Source: Hymenobacter glacieicola (lineage in GTDB: Bacteria > Bacteroidota > Bacteroidia > Cytophagales > Hymenobacteraceae). Taken from it: a stretch of DNA of 64,000 bases. The stretch lies in NCBI RefSeq assembly GCF_014640315.1, contig NZ_BMGS01000001.1, forward strand, positions 558,001-622,000. The letters run 5' to 3'. A program made the translations under genes and the position numbers. Positions 7,500 through 16,814 of this stretch are shown here, one piece after another. The notes beneath the pieces are model-generated. The model did no database searches, was not told the DNA's origin, and saw nothing but the letters and a program-made list of their open reading frames with translations. The stretch's first letter is position 1, and each line of letters starts with the position of its first letter.

Positions 7500-10355
7500 A
7501 TGCAGAACACAGTTACCCGGATTACCCTCGTTTTTCTCCTCTGCTGCGGTACCTTTTTTACGGCCTTGGCGCAGAGCACCGGTACTATTCAGGGTGTGGT
7601 GAAGGATGCCGCCACCCGCGAAGGAATAGTGGGTGGCACGGTTCACCTCGATAAAACCAGCATCGGCGGCCCCACCGACGTGGACGGCAACTTCCGGCTG
7701 GAGAAAGTGCCCGTTGGGGAGTATGCCCTGGTGGTGTCGTCCGTCTCCTACAAAACCACGACCGTCCAGAAAGTAACCGTAGTAGCGGGCAAGACGACGG
7801 TTGTAAACACCCAGCTGGAAACCGACCAGCAGCAACTCAGCGAGGTGGTTGTTACGGGCGTGCGCCGCACCAACACCGAGGTTTCGGTTATCTCCGAAAT
7901 CAAGCAGGCCAACGTGGTCGTGAGCGGGGTGTCGTCGGAGCAAATCGTGAAAACCCAGGACCGGGACGCGGCCGAGGTAGTACGGCGTATTCCGGGCGTT
8001 ACCATCGTGGATAACCGCTTTATTCAGGTGCGCGGCCTCAGCGACCGGTACAACGCCGTGTGGCTCAACGATGTAACGGCGCCCAGCTCGGAAACCGACC
8101 GCAAATCTTTTTCCTTCGACATCGTGCCTAGCTCCCTGCTCGACCGGGTGCTGGTGTTCAAAGACCCCTCGCCGGAGCTGCCCGGCGATTTTGCCGGTGG
8201 CCTGGTGAAGGTATACCTGCGCAAGCCAGCCCAGAACGAGCGCCTGCTCACGGTCAACTACTCCTCGGGGTACCGGAACGGGACGACGGGCAGCACATTC
8301 TTCACCGACAAAACGCAGGCCGGCGACGCCTTCGGGTTTGGGGCCGTGAAGCGCGGGCTGCCCGGTGGTTTTCCTACCCTGGGCACCGCCTACCAACAGT
8401 ACGAGCGGGACTTCTACGCCAAGCAGCTGGAGAATACGTTCCCGATCTACAAGATGAAAGCCATGCCGGATATGCGCTTTAATGCGGCCTATCTGGACCA
8501 GATCAACCTGAAGAACCTGACCATCGGCAGCATTACGTCGGTGAACTACACCAACACCTTCACCCACTTCCAGATTGACCGCAACCAGTTTGACGGGGCC
8601 GGCCAGCGCACTGATCAGTTCAAGGACGACCAGTCCTCGAATAACGTGCGCCTCGGGGCTATCCAGAACTTTAACCTGGTGCTGGACAACGGCGACCGGC
8701 TGGAGCTGCGCAACCTGTTCAACCAGCAGGGCCGCAACCAAGTAACCACCCGCCAAGGCTACGACAACGACGGCCGCCTGGTGCGCAACAGCTACCAGTT
8801 GGGCTACCAGGGCCGCACTACCTACACCGGCCAGCTGGCGGGCCAGCACACCTTCAATAAAGAGAAAACCACCCTGGACTGGGTAGGTGGCTACGGCTAC
8901 TCCAACCGCAACGAGCCGGATTTGCGCCGCGTTTCCTACCAGTCGATTCCTTCAACGACCGAAGGCGGCACCCCCACCGAAACCGTGCTGACCCCGGGCG
9001 CCGGCCAAGTGGACGTGAACAACGCCGGCCGCCTGTACCAGAAACTTTCCGAGCACAGCTACACCCTGAACGCCAACCTCAAGCACCAGGTGCAGGTAGC
9101 GGAGCGGACCGTGGAGATTGGGGCCGGCACGTACCTGGAGTACCGGAAGCGCCATTTTCAGGCCCGGGCCTTTGGCTACTCGCTAAACGCGGCGGGGCTG
9201 CAAGGGCTGCGTAGCGAGGCCGTGGGCAACATCTTTGCCCCCCAGAACATTGGCGCCGACGGTTTCCGTCTGACGGAAGACCTGAACTCGACCTACCGCT
9301 ACGGCGCCTCTAACGAGTTGGAAGCCGCCTACCTCTCGCTGAACATTCCGATTACCGAAAAGCTCAAGCTGGTAACCGGTGCCCGCTACGAGCGGAACGT
9401 GCAGTCCATTGCCACCGGCATCAACGGCCAGCCCGTGGAGCAGGAGGTAACTACCAACTTCGTGCTGCCCTCGGCCAACTTCAGCTACAGCATCAACGAG
9501 AAAAACCTGGTGCGGGCTTCCTACGGCCGCAGCCTCAACCGCCCCGAGTTCCGCGAAGCCGCGCCGTTCTTCTACTACGACTTCGACTTCAACGTGCTGA
9601 ATTACGGCTCGCTGTACCTGAACCCGCTGACGCCGCTCAAGGTAGCTACCATCGACAACCTGGACTTCCGCTACGAGCTGTACCCTTCCAGCGGGGAGCT
9701 GATTCACGTGGGCGCCTTCTACAAGAAGTTTCATAACCCCATTGAAAACACGGTGGTGCTGACCACTAACCTGGCCTACACCTTTGCCAACGCCCCGAGC
9801 GCCTACGCCTACGGACTGGAGCTGGACCTGAAGAAAAGCCTCAACTTCCTGGATGACGCCTTCGGGACCACCGGCCTGCGCAACCTCTCGGCCGTGTTCA
9901 ATGCCTCGCTGATCAAGAGCCAGGTATCCTTGGGTGAGAACTTCGTAGCCTGGGACCAGAAGCGCGCTTTGCAGGGCCAGTCGCCCTACGTGTTTAACGG
10001 CGGCTTGTACTACCAGACGCCCACCAACAGCTGGCAGGTAACGGCCCTCTACAACGTGTTTGGCCCCCGCATCCTGTTTGCCGGCAGCAACGACTACCCC
10101 GACGTGGTAGAGCTGCCCCGCCACACCGTGGACCTGTCCTTGACCAAAACAGTAACCAGCCGCCTGACCCTGAATGCCGGGGTGCAGGACGTGCTCAACC
10201 AGAAAGTAAACCTGGTACAAGACTTTAACCGCGACAAAAAATACGAGGCCAAGAATGATCCTTCGCTGGCCGGCTACCGCCGGGGCACTTACTACACCCT
10301 GGGGCTGCGCTTCAACCTAGAGCCTCGCGCCCGCGCCCTCACGCCGCTTCCTTAA
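7500..10355 (+). CDS. TonB-dependent outer-membrane receptor with carboxypeptidase-like N-domain
   Basis: 951 residues. Signal peptide to about residue 25 (ALAQ), then a CarboxypepD-regulatory-like beta-sandwich (about 28-110). The plug domain follows with QVRGLSDRYN and SFDIVPSSLLDRVLVFKDPSPELPGDFAGG, a pattern typical of the Oar-like Bacteroidota receptors, then a 22-strand-type barrel to a C-terminal GLRFNLEP. It imports or exports a substrate across the outer membrane using TonB energy; the substrate is unknown. It is followed after 48 nt by a beta-helix surface lipoprotein, probably its partner in one transcription unit ended by a strong terminator at 11939. Confidence 0.9.
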   Translation: MQNTVTRITLVFLLCCGTFFTALAQSTGTIQGVVKDAATREGIVGGTVHLDKTSIGGPTDVDGNFRLEKVPVGEYALVVSSVSYKTTTVQKVTVVAGKTTVVNTQLETDQQQLSEVVVTGVRRTNTEVSVISEIKQANVVVSGVSSEQIVKTQDRDAAEVVRRIPGVTIVDNRFIQVRGLSDRYNAVWLNDVTAPSSETDRKSFSFDIVPSSLLDRVLVFKDPSPELPGDFAGGLVKVYLRKPAQNERLLTVNYSSGYRNGTTGSTFFTDKTQAGDAFGFGAVKRGLPGGFPTLGTAYQQYERDFYAKQLENTFPIYKMKAMPDMRFNAAYLDQINLKNLTIGSITSVNYTNTFTHFQIDRNQFDGAGQRTDQFKDDQSSNNVRLGAIQNFNLVLDNGDRLELRNLFNQQGRNQVTTRQGYDNDGRLVRNSYQLGYQGRTTYTGQLAGQHTFNKEKTTLDWVGGYGYSNRNEPDLRRVSYQSIPSTTEGGTPTETVLTPGAGQVDVNNAGRLYQKLSEHSYTLNANLKHQVQVAERTVEIGAGTYLEYRKRHFQARAFGYSLNAAGLQGLRSEAVGNIFAPQNIGADGFRLTEDLNSTYRYGASNELEAAYLSLNIPITEKLKLVTGARYERNVQSIATGINGQPVEQEVTTNFVLPSANFSYSINEKNLVRASYGRSLNRPEFREAAPFFYYDFDFNVLNYGSLYLNPLTPLKVATIDNLDFRYELYPSSGELIHVGAFYKKFHNPIENTVVLTTNLAYTFANAPSAYAYGLELDLKKSLNFLDDAFGTTGLRNLSAVFNASLIKSQVSLGENFVAWDQKRALQGQSPYVFNGGLYYQTPTNSWQVTALYNVFGPRILFAGSNDYPDVVELPRHTVDLSLTKTVTSRLTLNAGVQDVLNQKVNLVQDFNRDKKYEAKNDPSLAGYRRGTYYTLGLRFNLEPRARALTPLP

Positions 10356-10403
10356 CGCTTCCTTTATACGCCCTTCCGCAACGAGTTTCATTTCACCCTA
10401 CGC

Positions 10404-11924
10404 ATGAAAAAGAACACGGTATCTCTGGCTTTGGCTGCCACGTTACTAGTAGGCCTGGCGGCCTGCAGCAAGGAGGACACAACGCCGGCTCCCAACGTAA
10501 CCGGCAGCGGCACCACGCCCACCCCGCCCACTACTACCCCCACCGGGCAGGTAGTAACCGTCGGCGGCACGGGCATCACGTCCATCACCACGAACACTAC
10601 GTGGTCGGCCAGCAACAAGTACCTACTGAAGGGTTTCGTGTACGTGCGCTCCGGCGCTACCCTGACCATTGAGGCAGGCACTATTATTAAGGGGGATAAA
10701 GACACCAAGGGCGCCCTAATCGTGGAGCCCGGCGCCAAGCTGATAGCTGTGGGCACGGCCGAGAAACCCATTATTTTCACCTCGAACCAGCCCAAAGGCG
10801 CCCGCAACTACGGCGACTGGGGTGGCGTTATCATTGCTGGCAACGCGCCGGTAAACACCCTGACGGGCACCTCGCAGCCCGTGGTTGAAGGGGGCATTGA
10901 CACCAAATACGGCGGAACCAACGAGGCCGACAACTCCGGTACGCTGCAGTACGTGCGGATTGAATTCGGAGGCGTGGCCTTCTCGCCCGACAACGAAGTA
11001 AATGGCCTGACCCTGGCCGGGGTAGGCAGCGGTACGACCATCGACCACATCCAGGTTTCCTACAGCGGCGACGACGCTTACGAGTGGTTTGGGGGCGCCG
11101 TAAACGCGAAGTACCTGGTGTCGCACCGTACCTTCGACGACGACTTCGACACGGACAACGGCTTCGCCGGCAAGGTACAGTTTGCCGTTTCCCTGCGCGA
11201 CCCTTTGCAAGCTGACCAATCGGGCTCCAAGGCTTTTGAGTCGGACAACGACAGCCGCTCGAACCCAACGAAGCCCCAAACTTCCGCCGTGTTTAGCAAC
11301 GTGACGGCCGTAGGGCCCATCATTAACACCACCGGCGGCAGCTACAGCCCCCAGTACACGGCAGGCGCCCACATCCGGCGTAACTCGAGCATCAGCATCC
11401 TGAACTCGGTGATAATGGGCTACCCCACCAACGTGCTGATTGACAACGCTATGACGGCTGCCAACGCCGCGGCCGGCGACCTGCGCTTCAAGAACAACAT
11501 TGTGGCCGGCAGCCTCACGGGCTCCAACTCCATTGGCGGGCAGCGCAGCCTCATTTACATTGGTGGTACCGGCGGCGGCGGCAGCCTGACCACCAACAAC
11601 GTTATGGCTTCTGATTCCTCCGCCTGGGGCAGTGCCGTAGGGCCGCTGACCTGGCTGAAAACCAACGGGAACCGCCGCTACGCTACCGCTGATAACGTGC
11701 AGCTGCTGAACCCCTTCAACCTGACGGCCCCGAGCTTCCTGCCGCGCAGTGCCTCGCCCATTGTGGCAACAACGGGCGTAGCAGCCAACTTCACGGACAG
11801 CAAAGTATCGGACAGCTTCTTTACCAAAGTAAGCTACGTGGGTGCCTTCGCTGGCACGGGCGCTTCCAGCGACAACTGGCTGACGGGCTGGACGAACTTC
11901 GACCCCCAGAATACCGATTACTAA
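10404..11924 (+). CDS. Beta-helix surface lipoprotein partner of the TonB receptor
   Basis: 506 residues. Type II signal with lipobox LAAC (Cys21), a Thr/Pro-rich tether (about 25-50), then repeated short strands with Gly/Asn turns (GATLTIEAGTIIKGD, GAKLIAVGTAEKPIIFTSN), the pattern of a right-handed parallel beta-helix. It belongs to the Bacteroidota family often annotated as hypothetical or T9SS-type protein next to TonB receptors, but no T9SS tail is present; it ends NFDPQNTDY. It lies 48 nt after the receptor on the same strand, so co-transcription and a substrate-capture role are inferred. The substrate is unknown. Confidence 0.75.
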   Translation: MKKNTVSLALAATLLVGLAACSKEDTTPAPNVTGSGTTPTPPTTTPTGQVVTVGGTGITSITTNTTWSASNKYLLKGFVYVRSGATLTIEAGTIIKGDKDTKGALIVEPGAKLIAVGTAEKPIIFTSNQPKGARNYGDWGGVIIAGNAPVNTLTGTSQPVVEGGIDTKYGGTNEADNSGTLQYVRIEFGGVAFSPDNEVNGLTLAGVGSGTTIDHIQVSYSGDDAYEWFGGAVNAKYLVSHRTFDDDFDTDNGFAGKVQFAVSLRDPLQADQSGSKAFESDNDSRSNPTKPQTSAVFSNVTAVGPIINTTGGSYSPQYTAGAHIRRNSSISILNSVIMGYPTNVLIDNAMTAANAAAGDLRFKNNIVAGSLTGSNSIGGQRSLIYIGGTGGGGSLTTNNVMASDSSAWGSAVGPLTWLKTNGNRRYATADNVQLLNPFNLTAPSFLPRSASPIVATTGVAANFTDSKVSDSFFTKVSYVGAFAGTGASSDNWLTGWTNFDPQNTDY

Positions 11925-11938
11925 CGCCGCTACTTGGC

Positions 11939-12000
11939 ACGTACCACAACAAGGAAAGCCGGAACTGACCCCAGTTCCGGCTTTCCTTGTTGTGGTACGT
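11939..12000. terminator. Terminator with 28-bp perfect arms
   Basis: Arms 11939-11966 and 11973-12000 are perfectly complementary with a 6-nt loop (GACCCC). Unlike most terminators here it has no clear U-tract, so it may act as an mRNA 3' stabiliser as well as a terminator for the receptor/lipoprotein unit. Confidence 0.7.
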
Positions 12001-12359
12001 ACGCCTCCTCCAGCGCGTAAGAAACGGTAGCCGGAGGGGCTTGCGTGGACATCGTAGAGGACTAATCGGCCGCGCAGCGGGGCCGAAAGCGGGTAATTGT
12101 CTGCCGGCGTACAGACCCGACTTAACCTGGCTGGGTAGCGGGGTCGGGTTGTGCTGTTTCCGGCCGGGTAGCTTTCTATCGGGCAACCGCACCACCTCAG
12201 ATACTGGTAGTTGCTCGTGTCAAGGGTCGTGCTTTGCTGCTTCAAAGTGAACATGATTCTCGGGATTGGAGTAAGTGCCCGAGCAGGGCCAGTCATTATC
12301 TGGTGGCCTTCCTTGTGCTAACTCGTTGTTTTCCCACGCACCACTAGGTTCTCCGTCCG
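12001..12359. other. Intergenic region without recognisable content
   Basis: About 360 nt. No plausible gene, and no TAnnTTTG box close to the next start; the promoter of the DUF1259 gene is not identified. Confidence 0.4.
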
Positions 12360-13391
12360 ATGAAATCCACTCACTTTTCCCGCCGTAACTGGCTCAAGAC
12401 CACCGCGCTGGCTACGGCCCCGGTGCTGCTCGGTACGCTACCGGTCCGGCCCACGCTGGCCGCCCCGGTTCTCGGCAAAACGCCGGCCCTCACGGCGGCC
12501 GACATTGCCGCCATTGAGGCCGCGCTGGGCAAGAAAGGCACCTACGTGGAAGCGCAGGCTACCCACACCACACCGCTGCCCCGCAACGACTTGAAAGTTA
12601 CCATTAAGGGAGAAGCAGTACCAATTTCGTTTGGCTTCGGTGGCTGGGTAGCAATTAAGCACACCCTGGATGGTAAATCGGCCATGCTCATGAGCGATAC
12701 GGTGTTGCTACAGGAGGAAGTGAATCCGCTGATGTCGGCAGCCCTGGCGCAGGGGTTGGAAATAGGGGCCGTGCACAACCACTTTTTCTACGAGGAGCCC
12801 CGCATCTTCTACATGCACATTCATGGCATGGGTAGCCCGGGTGAGCTAGCCAAAAAGTTTGCTGCGGCCCTGAAAAACTCCAAGCTGCTGCCGGCCAACC
12901 AGCCCAAACTGGCGGCCACCGGAGCGCAACCCGGCAACAACGCCACGCCCAGTGCTGGGCCACCCACGGGCAAGGACCTGTTTGATATTCCGGCCCTCGA
13001 CCAGCTGGTTGGCTACCAGGGCGTAGTAAACGGTCCTACCTACAAGTACACGGTGGGGCGGGCAGATGTACAGTCCGTAATGATGGGCACCGAGATGACG
13101 GCCGCCATCGGCCTGAACTCCTGGGCCGCGTTTGCGGGTAGGCAGGAAAACGCTCACATTGCCGGCGACATTGCCATGCTGGAGCACGAGGTGAATCCTG
13201 TTATCAAGGCCCTGCGGGCAAATAACTTGGAGGTGGTGGCCGTCCACAATCATATGCTCTTCGATCAGCCACGCATGATGTTTCTGCACTACTATGGCCG
13301 TGGCCCTGCTGCGCAGCTAGCGGCCGGTTTTCGGGCGGCGCTTAACCAACTTGGCAAGGGCAACACCAAAGGAATGCACATGGAGCACTAA
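12360..13391 (+). CDS. DUF1259 domain protein with twin-arginine signal
   Basis: 343 residues. The N-terminus has a twin-arginine-type motif (SRRNWLKT, residues 7-14) followed by a hydrophobic stretch and APV, so Tat export is likely. The body holds two copies of a His-rich unit: the first ends in VHNHFFYEEPRIFYMHIHG and the second in VHNHMLFDQPRMMFLHYYG, the signature of the DUF1259 (LppY/LpqO) family. The duplicated HNH...H patterns look like metal ligands, but this family's function is not established. The gene stands alone and ends before a hairpin terminator shared with tRNA-Arg. Confidence 0.85.
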   Translation: MKSTHFSRRNWLKTTALATAPVLLGTLPVRPTLAAPVLGKTPALTAADIAAIEAALGKKGTYVEAQATHTTPLPRNDLKVTIKGEAVPISFGFGGWVAIKHTLDGKSAMLMSDTVLLQEEVNPLMSAALAQGLEIGAVHNHFFYEEPRIFYMHIHGMGSPGELAKKFAAALKNSKLLPANQPKLAATGAQPGNNATPSAGPPTGKDLFDIPALDQLVGYQGVVNGPTYKYTVGRADVQSVMMGTEMTAAIGLNSWAAFAGRQENAHIAGDIAMLEHEVNPVIKALRANNLEVVAVHNHMLFDQPRMMFLHYYGRGPAAQLAAGFRAALNQLGKGNTKGMHMEH

Positions 13392-13475
13392 CAACGTAGC
13401 CTCTAATCCTTGAAGCCAAGTTGCGTTAACTACACATCCAAAAAGGTGTTACCGCACCTAGTTTAGCCACAAACG

Positions 13476-13512
13476 AAAACACCCTGTAAACGCTTGGTTT
13501 ACAGGGTGTTTT
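13476..13512. terminator. Bidirectional hairpin terminator
   Basis: 16-bp perfect arms (13476-13491 and 13497-13512) with A4/T4 ends, placed between the DUF1259 gene and the convergent tRNA-Arg gene. Confidence 0.8.
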
Positions 13513-13523
13513 GCTGTTGGTTG

Positions 13524-13597
13524 TGGTCACGTAAGGAGTCGAACCTTAAACCTTCTGATTCGTAGTCAGATGCTCTATCCAATTGAGCTACGCAACC
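13524..13597 (-). tRNA. tRNA-Arg (anticodon ACG)
   Basis: 74 nt on the minus strand. Acceptor GGTTGCG/CGTGACC, D-arm GCTC...GAGC, anticodon stem TCTGA/TCAGA with loop CTACGAA (anticodon ACG), T-arm TAAGG-TTCGACT-CCTTA. CCA is not encoded. ACG would be edited to ICG and read CGN codons. A promoter lies about 40 nt upstream and a hairpin terminator directly downstream. Confidence 0.95.
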
Positions 13598-13638
13598 ATT
13601 CTTACCATTTAGCGGAGCGTTCCTCCGTTTTGGTTGTG

Positions 13639-13670
13639 CAAAGATAGCGGGGAAAAAGCGGGCGGTGCAA
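13639..13670 (-). promoter_or_regulatory. Promoter of tRNA-Arg
   Basis: Minus-strand TATCTTTG (13639-13646) with TTG (13668-13670) 21 nt upstream, matching the -33/-7 Bacteroidota arrangement. Confidence 0.65.
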
Positions 13671-13727
13671 GCGGGGAAGTAAAATTTGTCCTGAAAAACG
13701 CGGCGGTCGGCTGCAAGGCGCTGAATT

Positions 13728-14453
13728 TCAGTTGAAATTTTTTTCCTCGTGTTTCACTCCGCGCTCCAGGCTGCGTTTCAGGGCGCGGGTAAACAGGAAG
13801 TACAGCCCAAACAACGACACCGCGACCAATACTACTACGAGCACCTTGCCGGCCGTGCCGGTGTCGGGGTCCTGAATAAGCAGGAGCACATCCTGGGCTT
13901 TGGTCCCGAGCCAGTAGAAAAACAAGGTGCGCGGCAGCATTCCTACCACCGAAGCCGTCAGAAACTGGCGCAGCGGCACCCCCATCACGGCCAGAATAAA
14001 GGTGATGAGGGCAAAGGGTAGGACCGGGGAAAGGCGGGTGAGCAGCACCAGCCGCCAGCTGTCGGCCCGCAGCTCGTGCATGATGGCGTGGGCTTTGGGA
14101 AATTTCTCCAGCAGTCCGATGAGCTTACCCTTATCGAGGGAGGTAGCCAGCATGTGCCCGAACATGGCCGCCAGCACGTAGGTCAGCAACATGCCCACAA
14201 AGCCCGCCCAGCCAAAGTAAAAGGCCGTGACCAGCACAACCACCGTGGTATGCGTGAGGGCGAACGTCATAGTAAAAGCTACCACCACAAAGTACAGCAG
14301 CATTTGCAGCGTAGAGGGGTTGCGTAACCACTCGGCATTTTCGTGCAGGCCCCAGGCCAGGACACTGTCGCCGACCAGCGGCAGCACCGCCAGCAGGAAA
14401 AGGGAAACCAGGGTGGACGTATTCTGATGAAAAAGCTCTTTCAGGAAAGCCAT
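13728..14453 (-). CDS. TVP38/TMEM64-family (VTT/DedA-like) membrane protein
   Basis: 241 residues from the ATG at 14453; the longer frame starts with a TTG inside the upstream terminator. Several hydrophobic segments flank the family core, including GHMLATSLDKGKL and the characteristic RLSPVLPFALITFILAVMG re-entrant loop. VTT-domain proteins of the inner membrane are implicated in lipid (undecaprenyl phosphate or phospholipid) translocation or membrane homeostasis; which applies here cannot be told. It follows the DUF2167 gene on the same strand, but a hairpin with a T-rich tract separates them. Confidence 0.85.
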   Translation of the reverse strand: MAFLKELFHQNTSTLVSLFLLAVLPLVGDSVLAWGLHENAEWLRNPSTLQMLLYFVVVAFTMTFALTHTTVVVLVTAFYFGWAGFVGMLLTYVLAAMFGHMLATSLDKGKLIGLLEKFPKAHAIMHELRADSWRLVLLTRLSPVLPFALITFILAVMGVPLRQFLTASVVGMLPRTLFFYWLGTKAQDVLLLIQDPDTGTAGKVLVVVLVAVSLFGLYFLFTRALKRSLERGVKHEEKNFN

Positions 14454-14460
14454 AGGCAGC

Positions 14461-14496
14461 AAAAACAAACGGGCCGGCGCACACGTGGCCGGCCCG
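14461..14496 (-). terminator. Terminator after the DUF2167 gene
   Basis: 9-bp GC-only stem (14470-14478 and 14488-14496), followed on the minus strand by TTTGTTTTT. Confidence 0.65.
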
Positions 14497-14526
14497 AAGG
14501 TAAGAACGTAAGAATGGCCCGGAAGG

Positions 14527-15462
14527 CTACGCTTCTGGTTCGGAGTCGGGGTTAGGGCCCCCGGCCAGGGCCGGCTCCTCCGTGCCTTTAGCCCCGAAGA
14601 AGCGGCGGATGGCCGTCCAGGCGCCGGCCAGCAGGGCCAGGCCTATTTTCCAGAACTTAAGAAGCAGGGCGAAAAAGCCCACTTTGGCCAGCACCTTGCC
14701 CGCTACCAGGCCGCCAATACCGTAGGCCGCTACCTCGTCCAGCTCGGGGTTGAAGTCGGCGTACTGCAGGCCTTTGCTAAAGGAAATGCTGGTAATGACG
14801 GCCGGAATGGTTTTGCGCACGTCGGCTAGCTGGCTGACCGAGCCCACGGCGTTCAGGTTCAGGACACCCTTGCGGCCTAGCAGGCGCACGTTGTAGTTCA
14901 GGGTGTTTTCCGTGGCTTCCCCAAACTTGAGTTCCTTGGCCCAGTGCAGCACGTTCAGGCTTTTATCGTAGTAGGGCTTGGCGGCCCAGCCTACCAGCGT
15001 AACCGGCTCGTAGCCAGCATCGGCGCGCTCCTGGTTGGCTTCTTCGGTGTCAGCCTGCATGTCCTTGAGCAGGTCGTCGTAGTCAATGTCCTGGGCGTCA
15101 TCGTCTTTGACGTAGCCCATCTTCTCGTATTCGACCACAAACGCCCAGCTGCCGGCATCCAGCGGGCCTTTGCTGTCAGGGAAGATCATGCCCAAGGACT
15201 CGCCGTTCGGGTTGCCCCAGAATTTGGTGAGCACCTGGCTGCTTTGCGCGGCGTCGAGGTAGCGGAAGCCGGCCGGCAGCGTGATTTCGCCCACGCTTTC
15301 GGGTAGCGTGATGCGCCCCGTCTGGTAATGGAGCGTAGCCTGCATAGAGTCGACCTTGGCCTGGAAGCGGGCGGCGGAGTCGGTGGGGGCAGGAGTGGGG
15401 GTAGCGGCAAAACTAGCGGCCGGTACTGCGGCCAGGGCCAGAAGAAGTAGAAGTTTTTTCAA
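14527..15462 (-). CDS. DUF2167 family membrane protein
   Basis: 311 residues. N-terminal signal peptide (MKKLLLLLALAAVPAASFA), then a region with EITLPAGFRYLDAAQS and FVVEYEKMGYVKDDDAQDIDYDDLLKDM, the conserved core of DUF2167. A C-terminal hydrophobic pair near residues 245-290 ends in RRFFGAKG and a charged tail. Family members are predicted inner-membrane proteins with a periplasmic domain; function unknown. It is transcribed divergently from the Cys/Met PLP enzyme. Confidence 0.88.
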   Translation of the reverse strand: MKKLLLLLALAAVPAASFAATPTPAPTDSAARFQAKVDSMQATLHYQTGRITLPESVGEITLPAGFRYLDAAQSSQVLTKFWGNPNGESLGMIFPDSKGPLDAGSWAFVVEYEKMGYVKDDDAQDIDYDDLLKDMQADTEEANQERADAGYEPVTLVGWAAKPYYDKSLNVLHWAKELKFGEATENTLNYNVRLLGRKGVLNLNAVGSVSQLADVRKTIPAVITSISFSKGLQYADFNPELDEVAAYGIGGLVAGKVLAKVGFFALLLKFWKIGLALLAGAWTAIRRFFGAKGTEEPALAGGPNPDSEPEA

Positions 15463-15627
15463 GCTGATAAATAGAAAAAGGTGAACTATATTTTGCCAAC
15501 AAGATAGGAATATACCTAGCCAAGCGGTACGCTTCTGGCTACCTAAATGAAAATAAATCGACCAAAAGCCAGCTACTTGTTAGCGTTGGCTGTTGTAGGA
15601 GCCACGCGGGAAAGAGGCCCGTTTTTC

Positions 15628-15635
15628 TACCTTTG
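15628..15635 (+). promoter_or_regulatory. -7 box TACCTTTG for the Cys/Met PLP enzyme
   Basis: Exact TAnnTTTG followed by CCGC, 39 nt before the ATG at 15675. The short leader leaves no room for a SAM riboswitch between promoter and gene. Confidence 0.6.
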
Positions 15636-15674
15636 CCGCTCCCATCACCTACCCTCCCCAGAGGCTACCTACTT

Positions 15675-16814
15675 ATGAAATTCGGAACCAAAGCCATTCA
15701 CGCGGGCGTGTACCCCGACCCCACCACTGGGGCCATCATGACCCCGATTTACCAGACCTCGACCTACGTGCAACGCTCCCCCGGCGACCACAAAGGCTTC
15801 GAGTACTCGCGCACCCACAACCCCACCCGCTCCCAGCTCCAGGATGCCCTGGCTGCCCTCGATAATGGTAAGCACGGCCTGGCTTTCGCTACCGGCATGG
15901 CCGCCATCGACTGCATTGTGAAGCTGCTGCAACCCGGCGACGAGGTCATCAGCACCAATGATTTGTACGGTGGTTCCTACCGCCTCTTCACCAAGGTGTA
16001 CCAGAACTACGGCATCAAATTCCACTTTGTGCCCATGCACGATATGACGGCCGTGGAAGCCGCCGTGACGGAGCGCACCAAGCTGATTTGGGTGGAAACG
16101 CCGACCAACCCGCTGCTAAACATTATTGACATTGCCGCCGCTTCGGCCGTTGCCAAAAAGGCCGGCGCCCTGCTCGTGGTAGATAACACCTTCTCGACGC
16201 CATACCTGCAAACTCCGCTGGAGCTGGGCGCCGACATGGTGATGTACTCGCTGACCAAATACATGGCCGGCCACTCCGACACCGTGATGGGCGCCGTGAT
16301 TGTAAACGACGACGAGCTGCATGAGCGCCTGAGCTTTTACCAGAATGCCTGCGGCGGCACGCCCGGCCCCCAGGACTGCTTCCTGGTGCTGCGCGGCCTG
16401 AAAACCCTGCACGTACGCATGCAGCGCCACTGCGAAAACGGCCGCAAAGTAGCCGAGTTCCTGAAGGCCCATCCTAAGGTAGAGAAGGTGTACTGGCCCG
16501 GGTTTGAAGACCATCCGAACCACGCCATTGCCGCCCAGCAGATGCGCGACTTCGGAGGCATGATTTCCTTTGTGCTCCAGGGCGACCGGAAAGAGGACGC
16601 CGTTGCCTGCCTGGAGAAGTTTCAGCTGTTCTCGCTGGCCGAAAGCCTGGGCGGCGTGGAAAGCCTTTCGGGCCACCCCGCTACCATGACCCACGCCAGC
16701 ATTCCGGCCGAGGAGCGCCGCAAGGCCGGCCTCTCCGACTCCCTGATTCGCCTGAGCGTAGGCATTGAGGATGCGGAAGACTTGATTGACGACTTGCGGC
16801 AGGCCATCGAGTAG
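15675..16814 (+). CDS. metB: Cystathionine gamma-synthase (Cys/Met metabolism PLP enzyme)
   Basis: 379 residues, the usual length of the fold-type I Cys/Met PLP family. Recognisable motifs: YSRTHNPTR, FATGMAAID, the PLP-phosphate loop, VDNTFSTPYLQTPLELGAD, and the Schiff-base lysine in SLTKYMAGHSD (Lys195). The C-terminal SLGGVESLSGHPATMTHAS matches cystathionine gamma-synthases and lyases; synthase and lyase cannot be separated by eye, so the symbol is provisional. I start at the ATG in ACTTATGAAATTC; the longer frame begins upstream inside the promoter. The stop overlaps the GTG start of the next gene by one base, implying translational coupling. Confidence 0.88.
   Translation: MKFGTKAIHAGVYPDPTTGAIMTPIYQTSTYVQRSPGDHKGFEYSRTHNPTRSQLQDALAALDNGKHGLAFATGMAAIDCIVKLLQPGDEVISTNDLYGGSYRLFTKVYQNYGIKFHFVPMHDMTAVEAAVTERTKLIWVETPTNPLLNIIDIAAASAVAKKAGALLVVDNTFSTPYLQTPLELGADMVMYSLTKYMAGHSDTVMGAVIVNDDELHERLSFYQNACGGTPGPQDCFLVLRGLKTLHVRMQRHCENGRKVAEFLKAHPKVEKVYWPGFEDHPNHAIAAQQMRDFGGMISFVLQGDRKEDAVACLEKFQLFSLAESLGGVESLSGHPATMTHASIPAEERRKAGLSDSLIRLSVGIEDAEDLIDDLRQAIE

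Noticed and set aside
7500..11924. Polysaccharide utilisation locus (SusC/SusD pair)
   Set aside because: The lipoprotein after the receptor is a beta-helix protein, not a SusD-like helical TPR protein, and there are no glycoside hydrolases nearby.
15463..15674. Possible SAM riboswitch before the cystathionine gamma-synthase-like gene
   Set aside because: The -7 box is only 39 nt from the ATG, too little for a SAM-I or SAM-II aptamer downstream of the start site, and no aptamer motif was seen.
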